This document shows, one piece after another, positions 12,236 to 23,895 of a stretch of 64,000 bases of DNA. A program made the position numbers and the translations under genes. Every line of letters starts with the position of its first letter. The stretch's first letter is position 1. The notes beneath the pieces were generated by a model. That model did no database searches and had not been told where the DNA came from. It saw nothing but the letters and a program-made list of their open reading frames with translations. Source of the DNA: Platynereis dumerilii (taxonomy: Eukaryota > Annelida > Polychaeta > Phyllodocida > Nereididae); the NCBI GenBank assembly GCA_026936325.1, contig JAPTHN010000004.1, forward strand, positions 44,843,289 through 44,907,288, in the 5' to 3' direction.

Positions 12236-12840
12236 AACCTGCATCCCAGAGGTCAGCAGTCCAGTACTCAAATTACTGAGCGTGGTCTTGAGCTTGTATC
12301 AGGCTTCCACATCATGATTATAATTTTGTTAAGATGAATTCTTTGCTCGTATATTCTCTCTTCAACAGATCTGTCTGGAAATCTGGGTCACCAAAACAAC
12401 ACGACAAATTCATCAACCCACAAACACATGACAAATGCTGTGAACAAGACAAACTCTGACAAACATCAAGACAAATATCCACATATTCCAATATATTTCT
12501 TCCCTGAAGACATTATTAGACGTCTATAGTAGACCATTAATCACATTTCATAGATTTCTATTCCAGAACAGCCATCGTGATCAATCGCTAAATATCTTGA
12601 CTTCATATGACACTGGTTACAAAAACACATGACGACCATTCATCAGAAGTGAATCGAGTTTTGATTAATGATAAGCTGCAAGAATCTTGTGGATTACACT
12701 AAATTGGAATTAAGACCACTTCAGGGATAAATTCCCCCTCTACTCAGCATTAACCGGCAATTAAGACAGTGTCAGGATAGATGGATAGATATTGATAAGG
12801 GAAGGTTGGTGCCTGGGGCTAGGAAGGGAAAGGGTCCATA
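12236..12840 (-). repeat. Long interspersed repeat, inverted copy 2
   Basis: Reverse complement of the 5380-6060 repeat. It ends (12236-12300) in the same tRNA-like unit with B-box GGTTCAATTCC. Just left of it, at 12175-12235, two near-palindromic copies of GAGTAGCTCAAGCTACTC flank a duplicated TTCAATTC. High similarity to copy 1 over about 450 bp suggests recent amplification or an inverted segmental duplication. Confidence 0.75.
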
Positions 12841-13179
12841 GGAGTCAGATATGAGTAATAGACTGGCTGGAAGTACAGTTTGCCGGTGAGATCGATTTTA
12901 GTTTGTAGATAGATTTATAGATAGATGGATAGATATTTACAAGGAAGGTTGGTGGCTGGGGCTTGGAATGTTAAGATGCATAGGTCTGCAGGAATCGGTG
13001 CAGGAGTCAGATATGAGTAAAAGACTGAATAGATAGATAGATAGATGATATCTAGAGTAAAAGACTGGCAAATTTGCCAGAGACAGATATCTTAGTTTAT
13101 AAATACATGAACATGATGTATAGATAGATGGATAGATATTGGTGTTTGTCAGAAGGGAAAGAGTAAGAGTTGGGGTGGA

Positions 13180-13490
13180 CAGATGGATGGATGGATGGAA
13201 AGAGGGAAGAATGGTAAGCTAAGGTTGAGCATGTTGAGGACGGATGACTTATGAGAGGTGCTACATTGGTAGGACGGATTATTGGGGTTTTATGTCTTGT
13301 ATTTATGCACATACTGCCACTTAGTAGAGTAATGAGGACAGGAGGACACGTCAAGTATGAAAAACAAGAACCAAATTCATGTCCAACGTAAGTCCATAAG
13401 TCCAGGTAACCTGACCAGATCAAATTGAACTCAGGGCATCCATCGGTAGTCTGTTGAGCTACAAACCATCTCCCCTCCCAGGTACAGTGC
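13180..13490 (-). mobile_element. tRNA-derived SINE, family B, diverged copy
   Basis: The minus-strand head near 13480-13430 includes GTAGCTCAACAGACTACC and a B-box-like GAGTTCAATTT. The body shows the family words CATAAATACAAGACATAAAA and CCCCAATAATCC. The end at about 13190 is (CCAT)n. Confidence 0.6.
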
Positions 13491-13499
13491 TAGATTGGT

Positions 13500-14230
13500 A
13501 TAAAACGCTACTATGCAACTAGACAAAAAGGATAAATTAGAAATGCAACCAGGTAGATTTGCTTCATATCCTTTGTAATATATTAAATCAGTTATGTCTA
13601 CAGCAGTACTTGTATAAAATTGCATATGTTACAAAATTAAAAGAATAACATTTATTATCATGTAGTGATATTCTCAAATTCTTGGAAACATGAAATGAGC
13701 TGTGACTGCATGGACTCATCTTGGAAGTCATTTATCACTACAGCATGGAGGATGGAGACTGGAGCCTTACTGGGTTGTGAGTGAGTCAGGGAGTCCGAGA
13801 TCTGAGCCTTGAGACTGCCGGAGACTGCCAGAGACTTGGTGGATCCTAGCAGCTCTTGATGGTATCTCGGTAATTGCGCGGCTTATTGAATGATTGTGAG
13901 ACGCGACGTTTTCCCAAGAACGGCCAATCCCCGGCCAAGGCAAGACGCGCCAAGACGCCAAGTGGATACCTCGCTGTAATGGAATAATATGGCATAACGC
14001 TGGAATTCTGCTACTCAGTGAGAGGAGATTGGGAGAAGAAGTAGAAGGGGGGGGGGGGTGAAGAGTTATGGTTTGGGGATGATTTGGGTCCACTATACTG
14101 GCACTAGATTCTCTCAGACTTCCAATGGTTTGACCATCACAGTTTCTAGATTAGACAGTTTTACCCTCATGGTCTAATAAATATAAAATTTCTGAAGACA
14201 ATGATACAACTAAACTCTGGAACTTCAAGC
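13500..14230. other. GC-richer stretch without a recognised gene
   Basis: Bases 13780-13980 are distinctly GC-rich compared with their surroundings (repeated GGAGACTGCC and several CGCG-type words). Open frames on the minus strand run through it, but the predicted peptide is low-complexity and there are no clear splice sites. It could be an unknown exon or promoter-like island. Confidence 0.3.
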
Positions 14231-14503
14231 TCAGTCAGTGATGGTTGTAGTTTCCATGGTATTTACATGTAGATTCCATGCTTATGGCATTCGCCATCTG
14301 CTTGTGAGAGCAAATAGCTGAATAGAATTGACAAGATACTTCATAATGACGCAACAGATTCAGGCGCATTCGCGGCACTGTCGACACATGAAACAAAATG
14401 TCTAGAATCAAAGTAACTTGGGGTGCCAACTTCGGGAATCGAACCCAGGTCTCAAGACTCAGACGTTGACGGCAAAGTGTACAACCACAACGCCAGCTGC
14501 TTT
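14230..14503 (-). mobile_element. tRNA-derived SINE
   Basis: The minus strand reads AGCTGGCGTTGTGGTTGTAC, resembling a tRNA A-box, and then GACCTGGGTTCGATTCCCG as the B-box. The right boundary is the head. The left boundary is a guess because the tail is not obvious. Confidence 0.6.
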
Positions 14504-14989
14504 GGTCTTTGCAGGTGGCAGGCTTGAAATCATATATGCACTGTCACACTGAGATCAAATGGCCTTTCCTGTGAACACCTACATACATCTATCAGTTGGC
14601 AGCTTCTTGCAGTTGGGTGAGATGAGTTCAGTTTGTGCCAGCATTGTGCAGCAATCAACACCAATCAAACTTTGAAGTCCTGTATTAGATCAAATTGCTT
14701 TATTTACACCTATACTTTAAAGGACACCTGGTATGTCAGCAAATTCAGGATAAATGGTACTTTTCTATGCTTTCTATATATATCTACAATTCTAAAGATC
14801 TTTTTGATTCCGACTTCAAACAATTGGGTGGGATAAAGCTAAAATGTGCCAATTCAACAATAATCTAACTTACAGCCAATAATACCAGCAATTTTCAAGA
14901 TAGCCAGAACTTTCAAAATGTTTATAAAGCAACCAGAAGAACTGTACACACTTACTTTATCCTCCACTTTTTCACTTTTGTTGTGACCG

Positions 14990-15282
14990 TATACCCCAAA
15001 TCAGCCCGGTCAGCTCAACCTCCATCTTTGTGGAGGGAGCTGTACTTTCATTTCTGGGGACCGCAGTATAACGATGAGATGAGAAGACTGGGAGTCTGGC
15101 ACATGCCCTATTGATTCATGGATGTCCAGGGTCTTTCAGTTGCCCCAGCATAGAATACAGGATACAACCCCCTTTCATTTAATGCCGCAAGGGCTCGGAT
15201 TAAAGTAAGTTCCCGGGGCGAGAGTTGAACCCACTTCATCAGAGCCAGTGGAAAGATGTGCTTAACCATTAGGCCACGGGGG
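14990..15282 (-). mobile_element. tRNA-derived SINE with about 290-bp body
   Basis: The minus-strand head CCCCCGTGGCCTAATGGTTA at 15282 is a textbook A-box region. GGGTTCAACTCTCGCCCC supplies the B-box at about 15230. The body continues left to roughly 14990. No terminal poly-A is evident. Confidence 0.7.
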
Positions 15283-15639
15283 AAAATGTTGCCACCCGGG
15301 TGTCATATTTGGAAATCCCTACCTTCTGCCAACAATGGCTTTTGGTACTTGATAATCATGTGATATTGGTTCGAAATAACAGCAAAAATCAACAACAATC
15401 AAACATTTAGGTAACAATAATGATTCCAACAATTACTGCTTTCCAATCAATTTCGTGTTAAAGACCACCTAATGTGTCATCGTACTGAGAACAAATAGGA
15501 AATATTCTTTTTTTCATTTTTGCGGCTACAAAAATCTCGGATAGTTCTCGGTGCACCGTCCGTTCTCTCCGGTGCAGTATTGGAATATTGATCGACCAAT
15601 TGATTTTACCATAACAGTTATGGTTCACAGAAACTATCA

Positions 15640-16330
15640 CAGAAACCTAGACACATCATAGTCAATGGTCACAACTCTGTATGGAATACCACTCTATGAA
15701 TATGTGGTGCATTCAAAAGGATGAGAAACATAAACGCAAGTCCACCCAACATCGCATAAAATATTATAGGAAAATAGGAATTTTTTACGGCAAAGTACGG
15801 GACAACTTTACATACATTAAAGGGACAATATATAAATATAGGAAATATTTGCTGGCAAAACAGTCTACAATACGAATGAGTCGGAATGACTTAAACTATG
15901 ATTTGAAAACTTAATGTCGTTGACAAAAATGTGCCTAAAATTCTATATCAGCAAAAAAATTTACCCACGGACAAAAACTTGCGAATGTGTGAAAAATATC
16001 TTGAAAACTTGAGGACTCATATAGGAATTATAGGACATTCTCCAAAATATAGGAAATTATATGATGCCAAAGAAAATATAGGAAATATAGGAAGAGCAGG
16101 CAGTGGGCACCCTGTTAACGTTCTGGAGACGGATGGATTGGGCGCAGCAAACCCTCTGTGAAAGCAATTGTTGGTGATAATTATGATAAGGTTGACATTG
16201 TTTTTTTATCAAAAATAAATTATCAGCAGTATGATCATGTATTATTGAATTGATGAAAGAATATAGGCAAAATATATGTTGCTCCAAAGCAGAAAAAGAT
16301 TTCTACAAAAATATAGGCTACGCAGCGACA
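15640..16330. other. Cluster of TATAGG motifs
   Basis: About ten copies of TATAGG(A/C), mostly as AAATATAGGAAAT, occur in 700 bp on the plus strand at irregular spacing. Three small open frames lie across the region but none is recognisable. The function is unknown. It may be an old repeat-derived segment. Confidence 0.35.
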
Positions 16331-16339
16331 AAACCCTCT

Positions 16340-17260
16340 ATGGCAAACCACAATAATGGACAATTCAACTCCCCCTCATATAACTGCTTTTAATTCCAGC
16401 TTTTAAAAATGTTGAGAATCAATTGATAATCTAAAATTGGCATCAAAATTGTTTGCCAAGATTTTAAAACATCTGCGATGTTCATTATGACAAAATCAAT
16501 ACAAAAAATAATTCCTTATCGAATATGCAGAGCCACGTCGCGTCAACATTTTCACCGTTTTTAAAACTTTTTCCAGCGCGAAATTTAATCATGATCAATA
16601 TCCTTTGGGCAAAGAATGACCCACTGACCTAATATTGACAGCATCTAAATAAGAAACAAAAAATATTGAAGCCGTGTCAATTTTGAACCAAATGTGGTGG
16701 TCTTCATTTCGTGACGAAGGTCATTCAATATGGCTGTGTTTCGGAGACGTGTGGTTGTAATATTGTTCTTTTGCTGTTACGACACCTACATCAACATATT
16801 GGTCAGATGATGTTAATTGGATTGTTTCAATTAAAGGTATTACATAATTATTGTAAAGAATCAGAATATCCTGTCACATTCAATTTGACTATTGGTTCTC
16901 AAAGAAAAAATGTGAACAGTATTTTTGAAGTATTAATATAAATTGCATGAAATTTTCCCCAACACAAAGCATTCACTTCAGCAGAGCGATTATCTGGGTG
17001 AATGCATTGAATTAAAGTATTAATGATAAGATACTTTTAAAAGACCTGTAGAAGCATCCCGGATTCCCGGTATTTGTCAAATTTTGCAGCGAAGGACAAC
17101 TAATTCAGCAACTGAATTACAGACGAAGTTGTATCGAATGAATTTGGTAATTTACCATCTGCATTCATCTGTGATTTTTTTTGAGGCGATACCTTAGGCC
17201 TTTGCGGTAGCATATATAGCCTCAGTGATGACATTTGGTGTGCAGCACCTGTATATATAT
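16340..17260. other. No gene recognised
   Basis: AT-rich, with only short frames and no repeat boundary that could be fixed. Confidence 0.45.
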
Positions 17261-17267
17261 ATATATA

Positions 17268-17754
17268 CAGTGCCGCCTGTAAGTATGTGAAACGCATGAC
17301 ATTGTGCCATTGCATCAATGCTAAACATCCTCAGCCTAACTGCTTGTGGAGGCATGAATTTTCATTGGATGAAAGGGAAACAAAGTGGGTCATAAAGGCC
17401 GATGTGTGAGGCAAGTGGGATAAAAATAGCAGCCCATTTTCTTCGCTGTAGTCGGAGCTAGGTACGGGTCAAAGTCTTTGATAAGTAAGTGAACCACCCT
17501 TCCCTATCTTTTAAAATTGGGCCAGCGTTTCACTTACTTATCAAAAACTTTGACCCATACCTAACTCCAACTACAGCAAAGAAAATTTGCTGCTATTTTT
17601 ATCCCGCATGCCTCACATATCGGCCTTTATGACCCAAAATGTTTTCCTCTCATCGGATGAGAATTCGTCCTTCCAGAAGCATTTTGATTAAGGATGTTTA
17701 ACATTGATGCAATGGCACAATATCATGCGTTTCACTTACTTACGGGCGGCACTG
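17268..17754. mobile_element. 487-bp palindromic MITE with TA target site (Tc1/mariner-like)
   Basis: The ends are CAGTGCCGCCTGTAAGTATG on the left and its near-perfect inversion ACTTACGGGCGGCACTG on the right, each flanked by TA inside a TATATA run. Inverted similarity continues to the middle (CATTGTGCCATTGCATCAATG against CATTGATGCAATGGCACAAT, and AAAGTCTTTGATAAGTAAGTG against its inversion). The TA duplication and CAGT ends fit Tc1/mariner-type mobilisation, which is inferred. Confidence 0.85.
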
Positions 17755-18376
17755 TATATATATATATAGGTAACACAGGATTTAAATCACTTGGTGCAGA
17801 TACTTCGCCAGATATTTGGTATAGCGTCCCAGTGAAATACCTAATAATTATGCTTGTCATGTATCAGAGGCTTTTGCAGAACAAGCGCGTGATTACAGTT
17901 AATAAAAGCTGTTGGGGTGAATTCGTGGACGGAATGGGCTAACTGCGCAATTTGAACAATCACCACTTTTTTTGAAAAATATTTTTTTGTTTGAAAGTCT
18001 TCCTATTTTGATCTCTTCTAGAAACCAGAACGGAAGTTCCGCTATATGTAAAACATTTTCGCAGCCTTCAAAGTGAGACCGCGGCCAGTACACGATAGAC
18101 CCACTCAGTGTAATTGAGAAGTTAGATGCTCTAACACAGATTGGTTCAATTCAAAATGGCTCACAGACTGACCTACAGCTACCACTTTCCACCGATTACT
18201 CGGCAGTTGCCAACTCTACCAATATCAGAATTTTCATTTACATGCATGGATGCAATGCGATGCATGCCCATATGGCTTTATGTACAGATTTAGAGTGTTT
18301 TTGTACTAATTAGGCTTAACAGGACAAGCACAGACTAAGATAGCGAAGTGAGGTAGAACTCTGGCGCAGTATGAAA

Positions 18377-18661
18377 TAGGGGTGGTCACCGTTTGCCAAA
18401 TTCGATACAATACATACCATAGATACGGATTTTCAGCAGTCCACCATGGATTGCAACCTGGGCGAAGGTCCTTTAATGTTTTTTTTGCTATTTTTCGCAT
18501 TTCTTGGCAAAATAAAGTCGTTTTTGACCCATTTACATGGAAATTAAGCATGTGGAGGGTAGGATTGCATCGAATCGAAAATGTTCAATATCGAGTTGGG
18601 TTATCAAACCGCCGGAAAGAACCGGTACGATCAATATACCGTGAACCGGTGTCCATCCCTA
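18377..18661. mobile_element. 285-bp hAT-type MITE with perfect 8-bp target duplication
   Basis: The ends TAGGGGTGGTCACCG and CGGTGTCCATCCCTA are imperfect inverted copies. The 8 bases GTATGAAA occur directly before (18369-18376) and directly after (18662-18669) the element. An 8-bp duplication with TAGGG.TGG ends is characteristic of the hAT superfamily. No transposase remains. Confidence 0.9.
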
Positions 18662-18689
18662 GTATGAAACATCCGTCTAACATGAGTTG

Positions 18690-18760
18690 ACCATGCCGGG
18701 AATCGAACCCAGGTCTTAGAGGTTAGTAGCTTGATCAATTTCTCTGCCTGATGATGTCTG
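18690..18760 (-). mobile_element. tRNA-like SINE head
   Basis: The minus strand contains GGCAGAGAAATTGATCAAGC (A-box-like) and GACCTGGGTTCGATTCCCGG (B-box). It ends close to the hAT MITE. The body length is not determinable. Confidence 0.55.
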
Positions 18761-19292
18761 TTAAGAACTCTCCCAGGCAAAAATGGCAGGGCAGGAGACA
18801 AGGGGATTCCCCACTTACACTTTTATAAATATAGACAGAATCTTAATTTTTTATGTAAACATGGCAAAGTAGTGAATTTTTTTAAAATATTGAACTTAAT
18901 ATTATTACAGATGATTTCATATTTGTAGACATAAATCAAATAACAAAAAATTTAGCAAAATTTTTGATCTGACATCAGAAAATCCTGCCAGGTGATTGGC
19001 CAAGCTGGACATAGCGTGTCACTTTTTTTCAGTTTGCTTCAAGCAAGTGATGTTATCTGGAAAAATTATGTCATAATTTCAACCAATAGACTGCTGCAAA
19101 GGCCAACTTGGTATTGTGGCAGTTGTTCACACATGTCAAACCGCAATCCTCATGAACTGTTGTATTTCACACTCCTGTGTTACAGTTGATTGCTTCAGTT
19201 GATATTAAGTCAGTCTCAAGCCAAATCTGAATGGCTTCAAATCTCTGAAAGCTAAATTATCATACTTTAACCAAAAGCATTGTATGTACTAA

Positions 19293-19505
19293 AAGTAAAG
19301 GACTATTCAGAATTAAATTTTACGAGTGGGTCGAGGGGGTTGGTATTTTCTATAATTTTACCCCAATGGTGGAACCACCTTTTGCACATGCTTCTTATGA
19401 AATATTTGTGAAACCAAAGGAGGGTATCAATTTGGACAGAAAGTTCCATCAAAACTCCCAACCCCAACCCCCCCCCCCCAGTCATAAATTCTGAATCATC
19501 CTTAG
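19293..19505. mobile_element. MITE of the GGACNNTTCAGAATT family
   Basis: The left end AAAGGACTATTCAGAATT is inverted at the right end as AATTCTGAATCATCCTTAG. A GGGTGGGGT-rich side and a CCCCCCCCAGTCATA side lie between. Related ends or halves occur at 31700-31935, 32290-32378 and 49300-49620, which defines a dispersed family. Confidence 0.7.
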
Positions 19506-19559
19506 AATAGGGGGAATGATCCAGTGATGGTGCCAACATTCATTAGAAAATCATAATAG

Positions 19560-19622
19560 GGATCAAACCAGGGTCCCAGTAATTTGTAGCCCATTGTCAT
19601 GTAGTCTGGGCAGAGCCCTGAT
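19560..19622 (-). mobile_element. tRNA-like SINE head
   Basis: On the minus strand GGCTCTGCCCAGACTACATG is followed by GGACCCTGGTTTGATCCC, a B-box. Only the head is identifiable. Confidence 0.5.
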
Positions 19623-20565
19623 CTGAGAAAATGTTACACGCATGTTTGTTTGTTTTCTGTAAAAAATAATCATAGTGTAATACTTTGAGAATGTGTGTAC
19701 AGAAAATGTGTGAAACACTAACAGAAACTCACTTGAAACAGGTAGGGTCAGTTCCATTGAGGAGATCAATGGATTAGAATGCCATGGTCACCCATGTAAA
19801 ACGCTATGTCACTTTTCAGGAGAGAGTGGTGTCATACCTTCTCTTAACCAATGAAAATTGCAGGAAAAATGATGTATTTTCTTCCACAAATGTCTACAAA
19901 TATGAAATCATCTGTAAGAACTGATTGAAAGTGGGCGTACAGAGAAAAACAATATAGTGGCAACTGGAAAGGGCAATTTCGTAATACGTGACAAAATTTT
20001 CCAAAAGCAGCGACAACTTCCAACTTCCAAGTAAGAAATTGCGGCCTTTCTTCAAAAATGTCAAGTGAGATTAAGAAATTTCCAGGCAAAGACATACTCA
20101 AATGTCCTACTTTTTCCAGCCATTGTGGCAATCCAGCCAAAGACATTGAAAATAAACATTTTAAGCATAGATTTACATTATCTGGTTTCTAGCTACTACT
20201 TTGAGAATCTACCAATTTCTATTTCTCTTCACTGCTCATCTTAGTAGTTGCAATAAACCAAGAAAAAGAAAAAGATATATCGCAGCAAATAACCACTGCA
20301 GTTATACGAGTTATCAGATATAATATTTCAGAAGCCCTATATTTCTCCGAGCGGACTGAGCCAACTGACCGCAGTGATCCGACTGACCGCAGCGATCTGC
20401 ATCAAGCGAGTCCGGTAATAGCATGAGTGAAAATGACCATTCGGCAGCATCCAGAATCAGTGGCAATAGTCATTTGGTCAAATGGACATTTCCCAAGGCA
20501 TCTGCAGTTCTCAGGCAGAATAGTGAAGGTGAAAGACTTGATCCCTGGATAACACCAGCTAAATG

Positions 20566-21112
20566 GAGAGGGGAAAGGGGTAGAAGGGGGAGAAGGGGGA
20601 AGGGGGAGAAGGGGGAGAAGGGGGAGGGAAGGGGGGAGAGGGAGAGGGAGAGGAAGGGAGAGGAAGGGAGGAGGGGAGGAGGGGAGGAGGGGAGGAGGGG
20701 AGGAGGGGAGGAGGGGAGGAGAGGAGGGGAGGGGGGGAAAGGGAGGGGGGCAAGGAGAGGGGGAAAGGGAGGGGGGCAAGGAGAGGGGGAAAGGGAGGGG
20801 GGCAAGGAGAGGGGGAAAGGGGAGGGGGAAGGGGGAGATTGAGGGGGAGGGAAAGAGGGAGGGAAGGAGAGGAGAAGGAGATGAGAGAAGGAGAAGAGAG
20901 GAGAAGGGAAGGGGATTGGGAAGAGAGGGGGACAGGAGTGAATGAGAAGGGGGAGGGGAGATAGGGAAGAAAGGGAGACCTACTGAGAGAGAACAGGGGA
21001 AGGGGGGAAGAAGGGAGATAAGAGAGAGTAGAGGTAGGGGGGGAGTGGAGAAAGAGGGAAGAGGGAGAGGGGGAATGGGAGAGTAGACAAGGTAGAAAGA
21101 GGAAATGGAAAG
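20566..21112 (+). repeat. Polypurine tract of about 540 bp
   Basis: Almost pure G and A on the plus strand. It is built of GGGGAGAAGG, GGAGGGGAGGA and GGGGGCAAGGAGAGGGGGAA units, some of them tandem. Long open frames on both strands (such as a Pro/Ser/Leu-rich minus-strand frame) are composition artefacts. Such tracts can form triplex or G-quadruplex DNA. That is known chemistry, not seen here. Confidence 0.93.
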
Positions 21113-21790
21113 TCCCCTGCAAATATTTTCTATCCGCCCAAGGTTTGAACCCATTTAGGCAAAAACCTCAGCAAAGATACACAGTTACACGAATAGACAG
21201 TAAATGGAGATACGGCTAGTCACAGATAATATTTCATAAACAGAGACAGACAAATAACTCCAAACTTGTGATAGTTAGAATCTAGACAGGCAGGAAATCA
21301 TATCAATAAATTGAGTGGCCTGAACCAGCAAGACAGCCATCCACGACCAAGCTGTTCCAGCCAGCCCTGCTTTGTAGTGAGCAGTCAAAAACATTGATTT
21401 CTAATTTACAGAAGTGAGAGGCCCAGAAAAGAGAGAGTGTGGGAGAGAGAGGGAGGTGAGAGGTGGAGGTGAAAGGTGGCACTAGATGGCGACACTTGCA
21501 TGGTTCTATAATGCACCCCTTCCCCTGGGGTAGGGGACTGGGCCCACTGAGGTTGGGGTGAATGGAGGAGAAAAGAAGTGACAGGAAAGAAGGGTAGCGA
21601 ATGTGTGACATTTCTGTCTATACATATCGTTTCATTAGATAAATACATTATACATTTTGTTAATATTATTTCAACTGGGTGTAAAATCAAATCATTGTTA
21701 ATTTGTTATATATTATATGGATTTAAACTTTTAAAGTCAGTTTTGAAAGCATGTCATACAACCAAAATGGATTCCATACAGCAATTACAC

Positions 21791-21792
21791 CC

Positions 21793-21868
<76 letters not shown>

Positions 21869-21895
21869 GTCTATCAATCTATCCATCTATCTGTC
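21791..21895. repeat. (ATCT)n microsatellite
   Basis: About 20 uninterrupted ATCT units followed by variant units. Confidence 0.97.
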
Positions 21896-22362
21896 TACCA
21901 AACCCCACAATCATCACAAACGTTTATAACGCCACAGCTTGTGTCACCAGATACCACTGATATATAGAGAAAACATACATATATAGTGAGAGAAAGATAT
22001 ATGTACATATATGGGAGAGCCCCCAAAAGCTGCGAAAAAGCAGTCTCTGTATTGTCTGAAGTGTGGGTAAACAGAGACCTATAAAAAGGACAGCTATGCA
22101 AAATTCTGGCTTATATTGTCTTCTCTCTGAATATAAAGCGGAATTCTAGAAAAAGCATCAAGGGAATTCCTGCTGAAAAAGGATCCGCCTTTCACATTTG
22201 AAATACATTTGCCTCAAATAGGGATTGATATGATACAAATTGGAGAGATTTTTTGAATCTGTAGATGTATAGAGATGTGTCTAGCCATAGAATGACAGAA
22301 CGATATATATATTCTATACCGCAAGGATAGATGTTACTGTATTCAGATTATGTACAAGGTAG

Positions 22363-22386
22363 CAGGATAGATAGATAGATAGATAT

Positions 22387-22427
<41 letters not shown>

Positions 22428-22460
22428 AAGATATATAGATAGATAGACAGATAGGAAGAT
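22363..22460. repeat. (GATA)n microsatellite
   Basis: Runs of TAGA/GATA units with occasional TATA and GAAA interruptions. It lies left of a SINE copy in the minus orientation, so it may be that SINE's expanded tail. Confidence 0.95.
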
Positions 22461-22601
22461 AGGCTAGACATATAATAAGATAACACAACCTGTATTTATG
22501 CATATTAACCAGGAAAGGACACGAGGCAATAAGGCGAAGAATGAATTACTGTTGCAGATACATCTATAATATTATAGTAGACTGATAGATAAATAGATAT
22601 C

Positions 22602-22870
22602 GTAAGTGCAGCCCTAGCTGAAGACCAGTTCTGGATGCTTGTGAGGGTTGATTGTTGAGATGAGAGAGAGAGAGCGAAAGTCCTCAACGTATTACACAAT
22701 TACCCCATGTGAGGGATTTTTTACTTGCCCAGCACAGACCCCTGATACAAGGAGCTACCAATTCAACATCTCATCCGAACAGCATCCAGCTGGCATTTTG
22801 CTCATGAAGGCTCCCCACTGGAGGAATCCATGCAAAGACCTTCAGAGGAGCAGGCTTGGACAATAAGATA
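22602..22870 (-). mobile_element. SINE family A, minus copy with GATA-type tail
   Basis: Inverted copy of the unit at 23500-23800 and 24710-25040. Shared words include TTACCCCATGTGAGGGAT, GATACAAGGAGC and TGGATGC..GTGAGGGTTGATTG. Its 3' end abuts degenerate (TAGA)n at 22565-22602. Confidence 0.75.
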
Positions 22871-22884
22871 GACAAATGGATAAC

Positions 22885-23010
22885 ATATATCCTGTATTTA
22901 CGCACAACATGGATGGATGATTGGGGCTTTTTTTTATTTGTGCACTTGGTAATTAGACAAAGGATGTTTGAAACAGCCATCCAAAATGAGTGTGATAGGT
23001 TGATCAAAAG
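22885..23010 (-). mobile_element. SINE family B fragment
   Basis: Contains the family words GGATGGATGATTGGGGCTTT, GTGCACTTGGTAATTAGACA and GAAACAGCCATCCAA. The tRNA-like head is missing or unrecognisable. Confidence 0.65.
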
Positions 23011-23459
23011 ATAGAGATGTGGACACTGGACAGGATACATAGAAACAATTAACTCTGGTAAACAAATAATCATCAAAATTACCCATAAAAATATACATCG
23101 TTGACATAAAATGGTAAAATGCTTCGACAATTCGGGCTCTCCGTAGGAAAATCACAGGAGTCCAGAGAACGTCCCCGCGTCAACTTACCGCATCAACGTG
23201 ACGCGTCATACCTCATTGGCCATGACAGGAAATGACATTTCCAAGTAAATGGCACAAAAGTAGGACTTGGGCTGTAATGTGGCTGTCAGGCCAAGGAGCC
23301 CTGAAAATATTAGGTTAAGCAATGTTAAGATATGGGAAGGGTTGCAACCCTGTTGGGCCTTTGGTACTGGTAACAGTGGTAGAGTGCTGGTAACAGCGGT
23401 ATGGGTCTGGGCTAAGAAACTGGGATGGGTCGACGATTGTGGCGTTATGTTGTACGTCC

Positions 23460-23817
23460 CGTATTTATGCACTCTGGCTAATTAGGACAGAAGGCAGCTG
23501 GATCCTGGGTTTGATTCTATTCTGACCAGGTCACCAGGATAGAAGTTTGATTATCCTTTATCTTACTGCAAGAGCAAAATCCCAGCTGGATGTTGTTCGG
23601 ATGAGACGTTAAATTGGTGGCCCCTTGTAGGCCTTACAGTGTCTGTGCTGGACAAGTAAAAGATCCCTCACATTGGCTAAATGTGTAATATTTTTTGAGG
23701 ACTCCGGCTCTCTCCCATCTCATCAATCAACCCTCATGAGTGCCCAGAACTGGGCTTAGAGGGCAGCACTTACCATATCTACATCTCTTTATCTATATCT
23801 ATACTCCTACTGCCTAT

Positions 23818-23890
<73 letters not shown>

Positions 23891-23895
23891 CATCT
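23460..23895 (+). mobile_element. SINE family A with long (ATCT)n tail
   Basis: The head region contains GGATCCTGGGTTTGATTCT, a B-box-like word, preceded by a family B-like TATTTATGCACTCTGGCTAATTA. The body runs through CCCAGCTGGATGTTGTTCGG and ends GAACTGGGCTTAGAGGGCAGC, then CATATCTACATC, then about 20 ATCT units (23815-23892). The tail position shows that the microsatellite grew from the SINE's 3' end. Confidence 0.75.

Larger units (their letters stand above)
18898..19923. mobile_element. About 1.0-kb inverted-repeat element
   Basis: TTACAGATGATTTCATATTT at 18903 is repeated in inverted orientation at 19895-19920. Diverged similarity inside includes a GACATAGCG word and a CCTGC...ATTGG word. 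The interior holds the MITE at 19293-19505 and a tRNA-like unit near 19560-19620, so it has been a landing site for later insertions. Confidence 0.5.

Noticed and set aside
20402-21154. Long Pro/Ser/Leu-rich open frames on the minus strand
   Set aside because: Produced by the polypurine tract. All minus frames stay open because the composition excludes stop codons.
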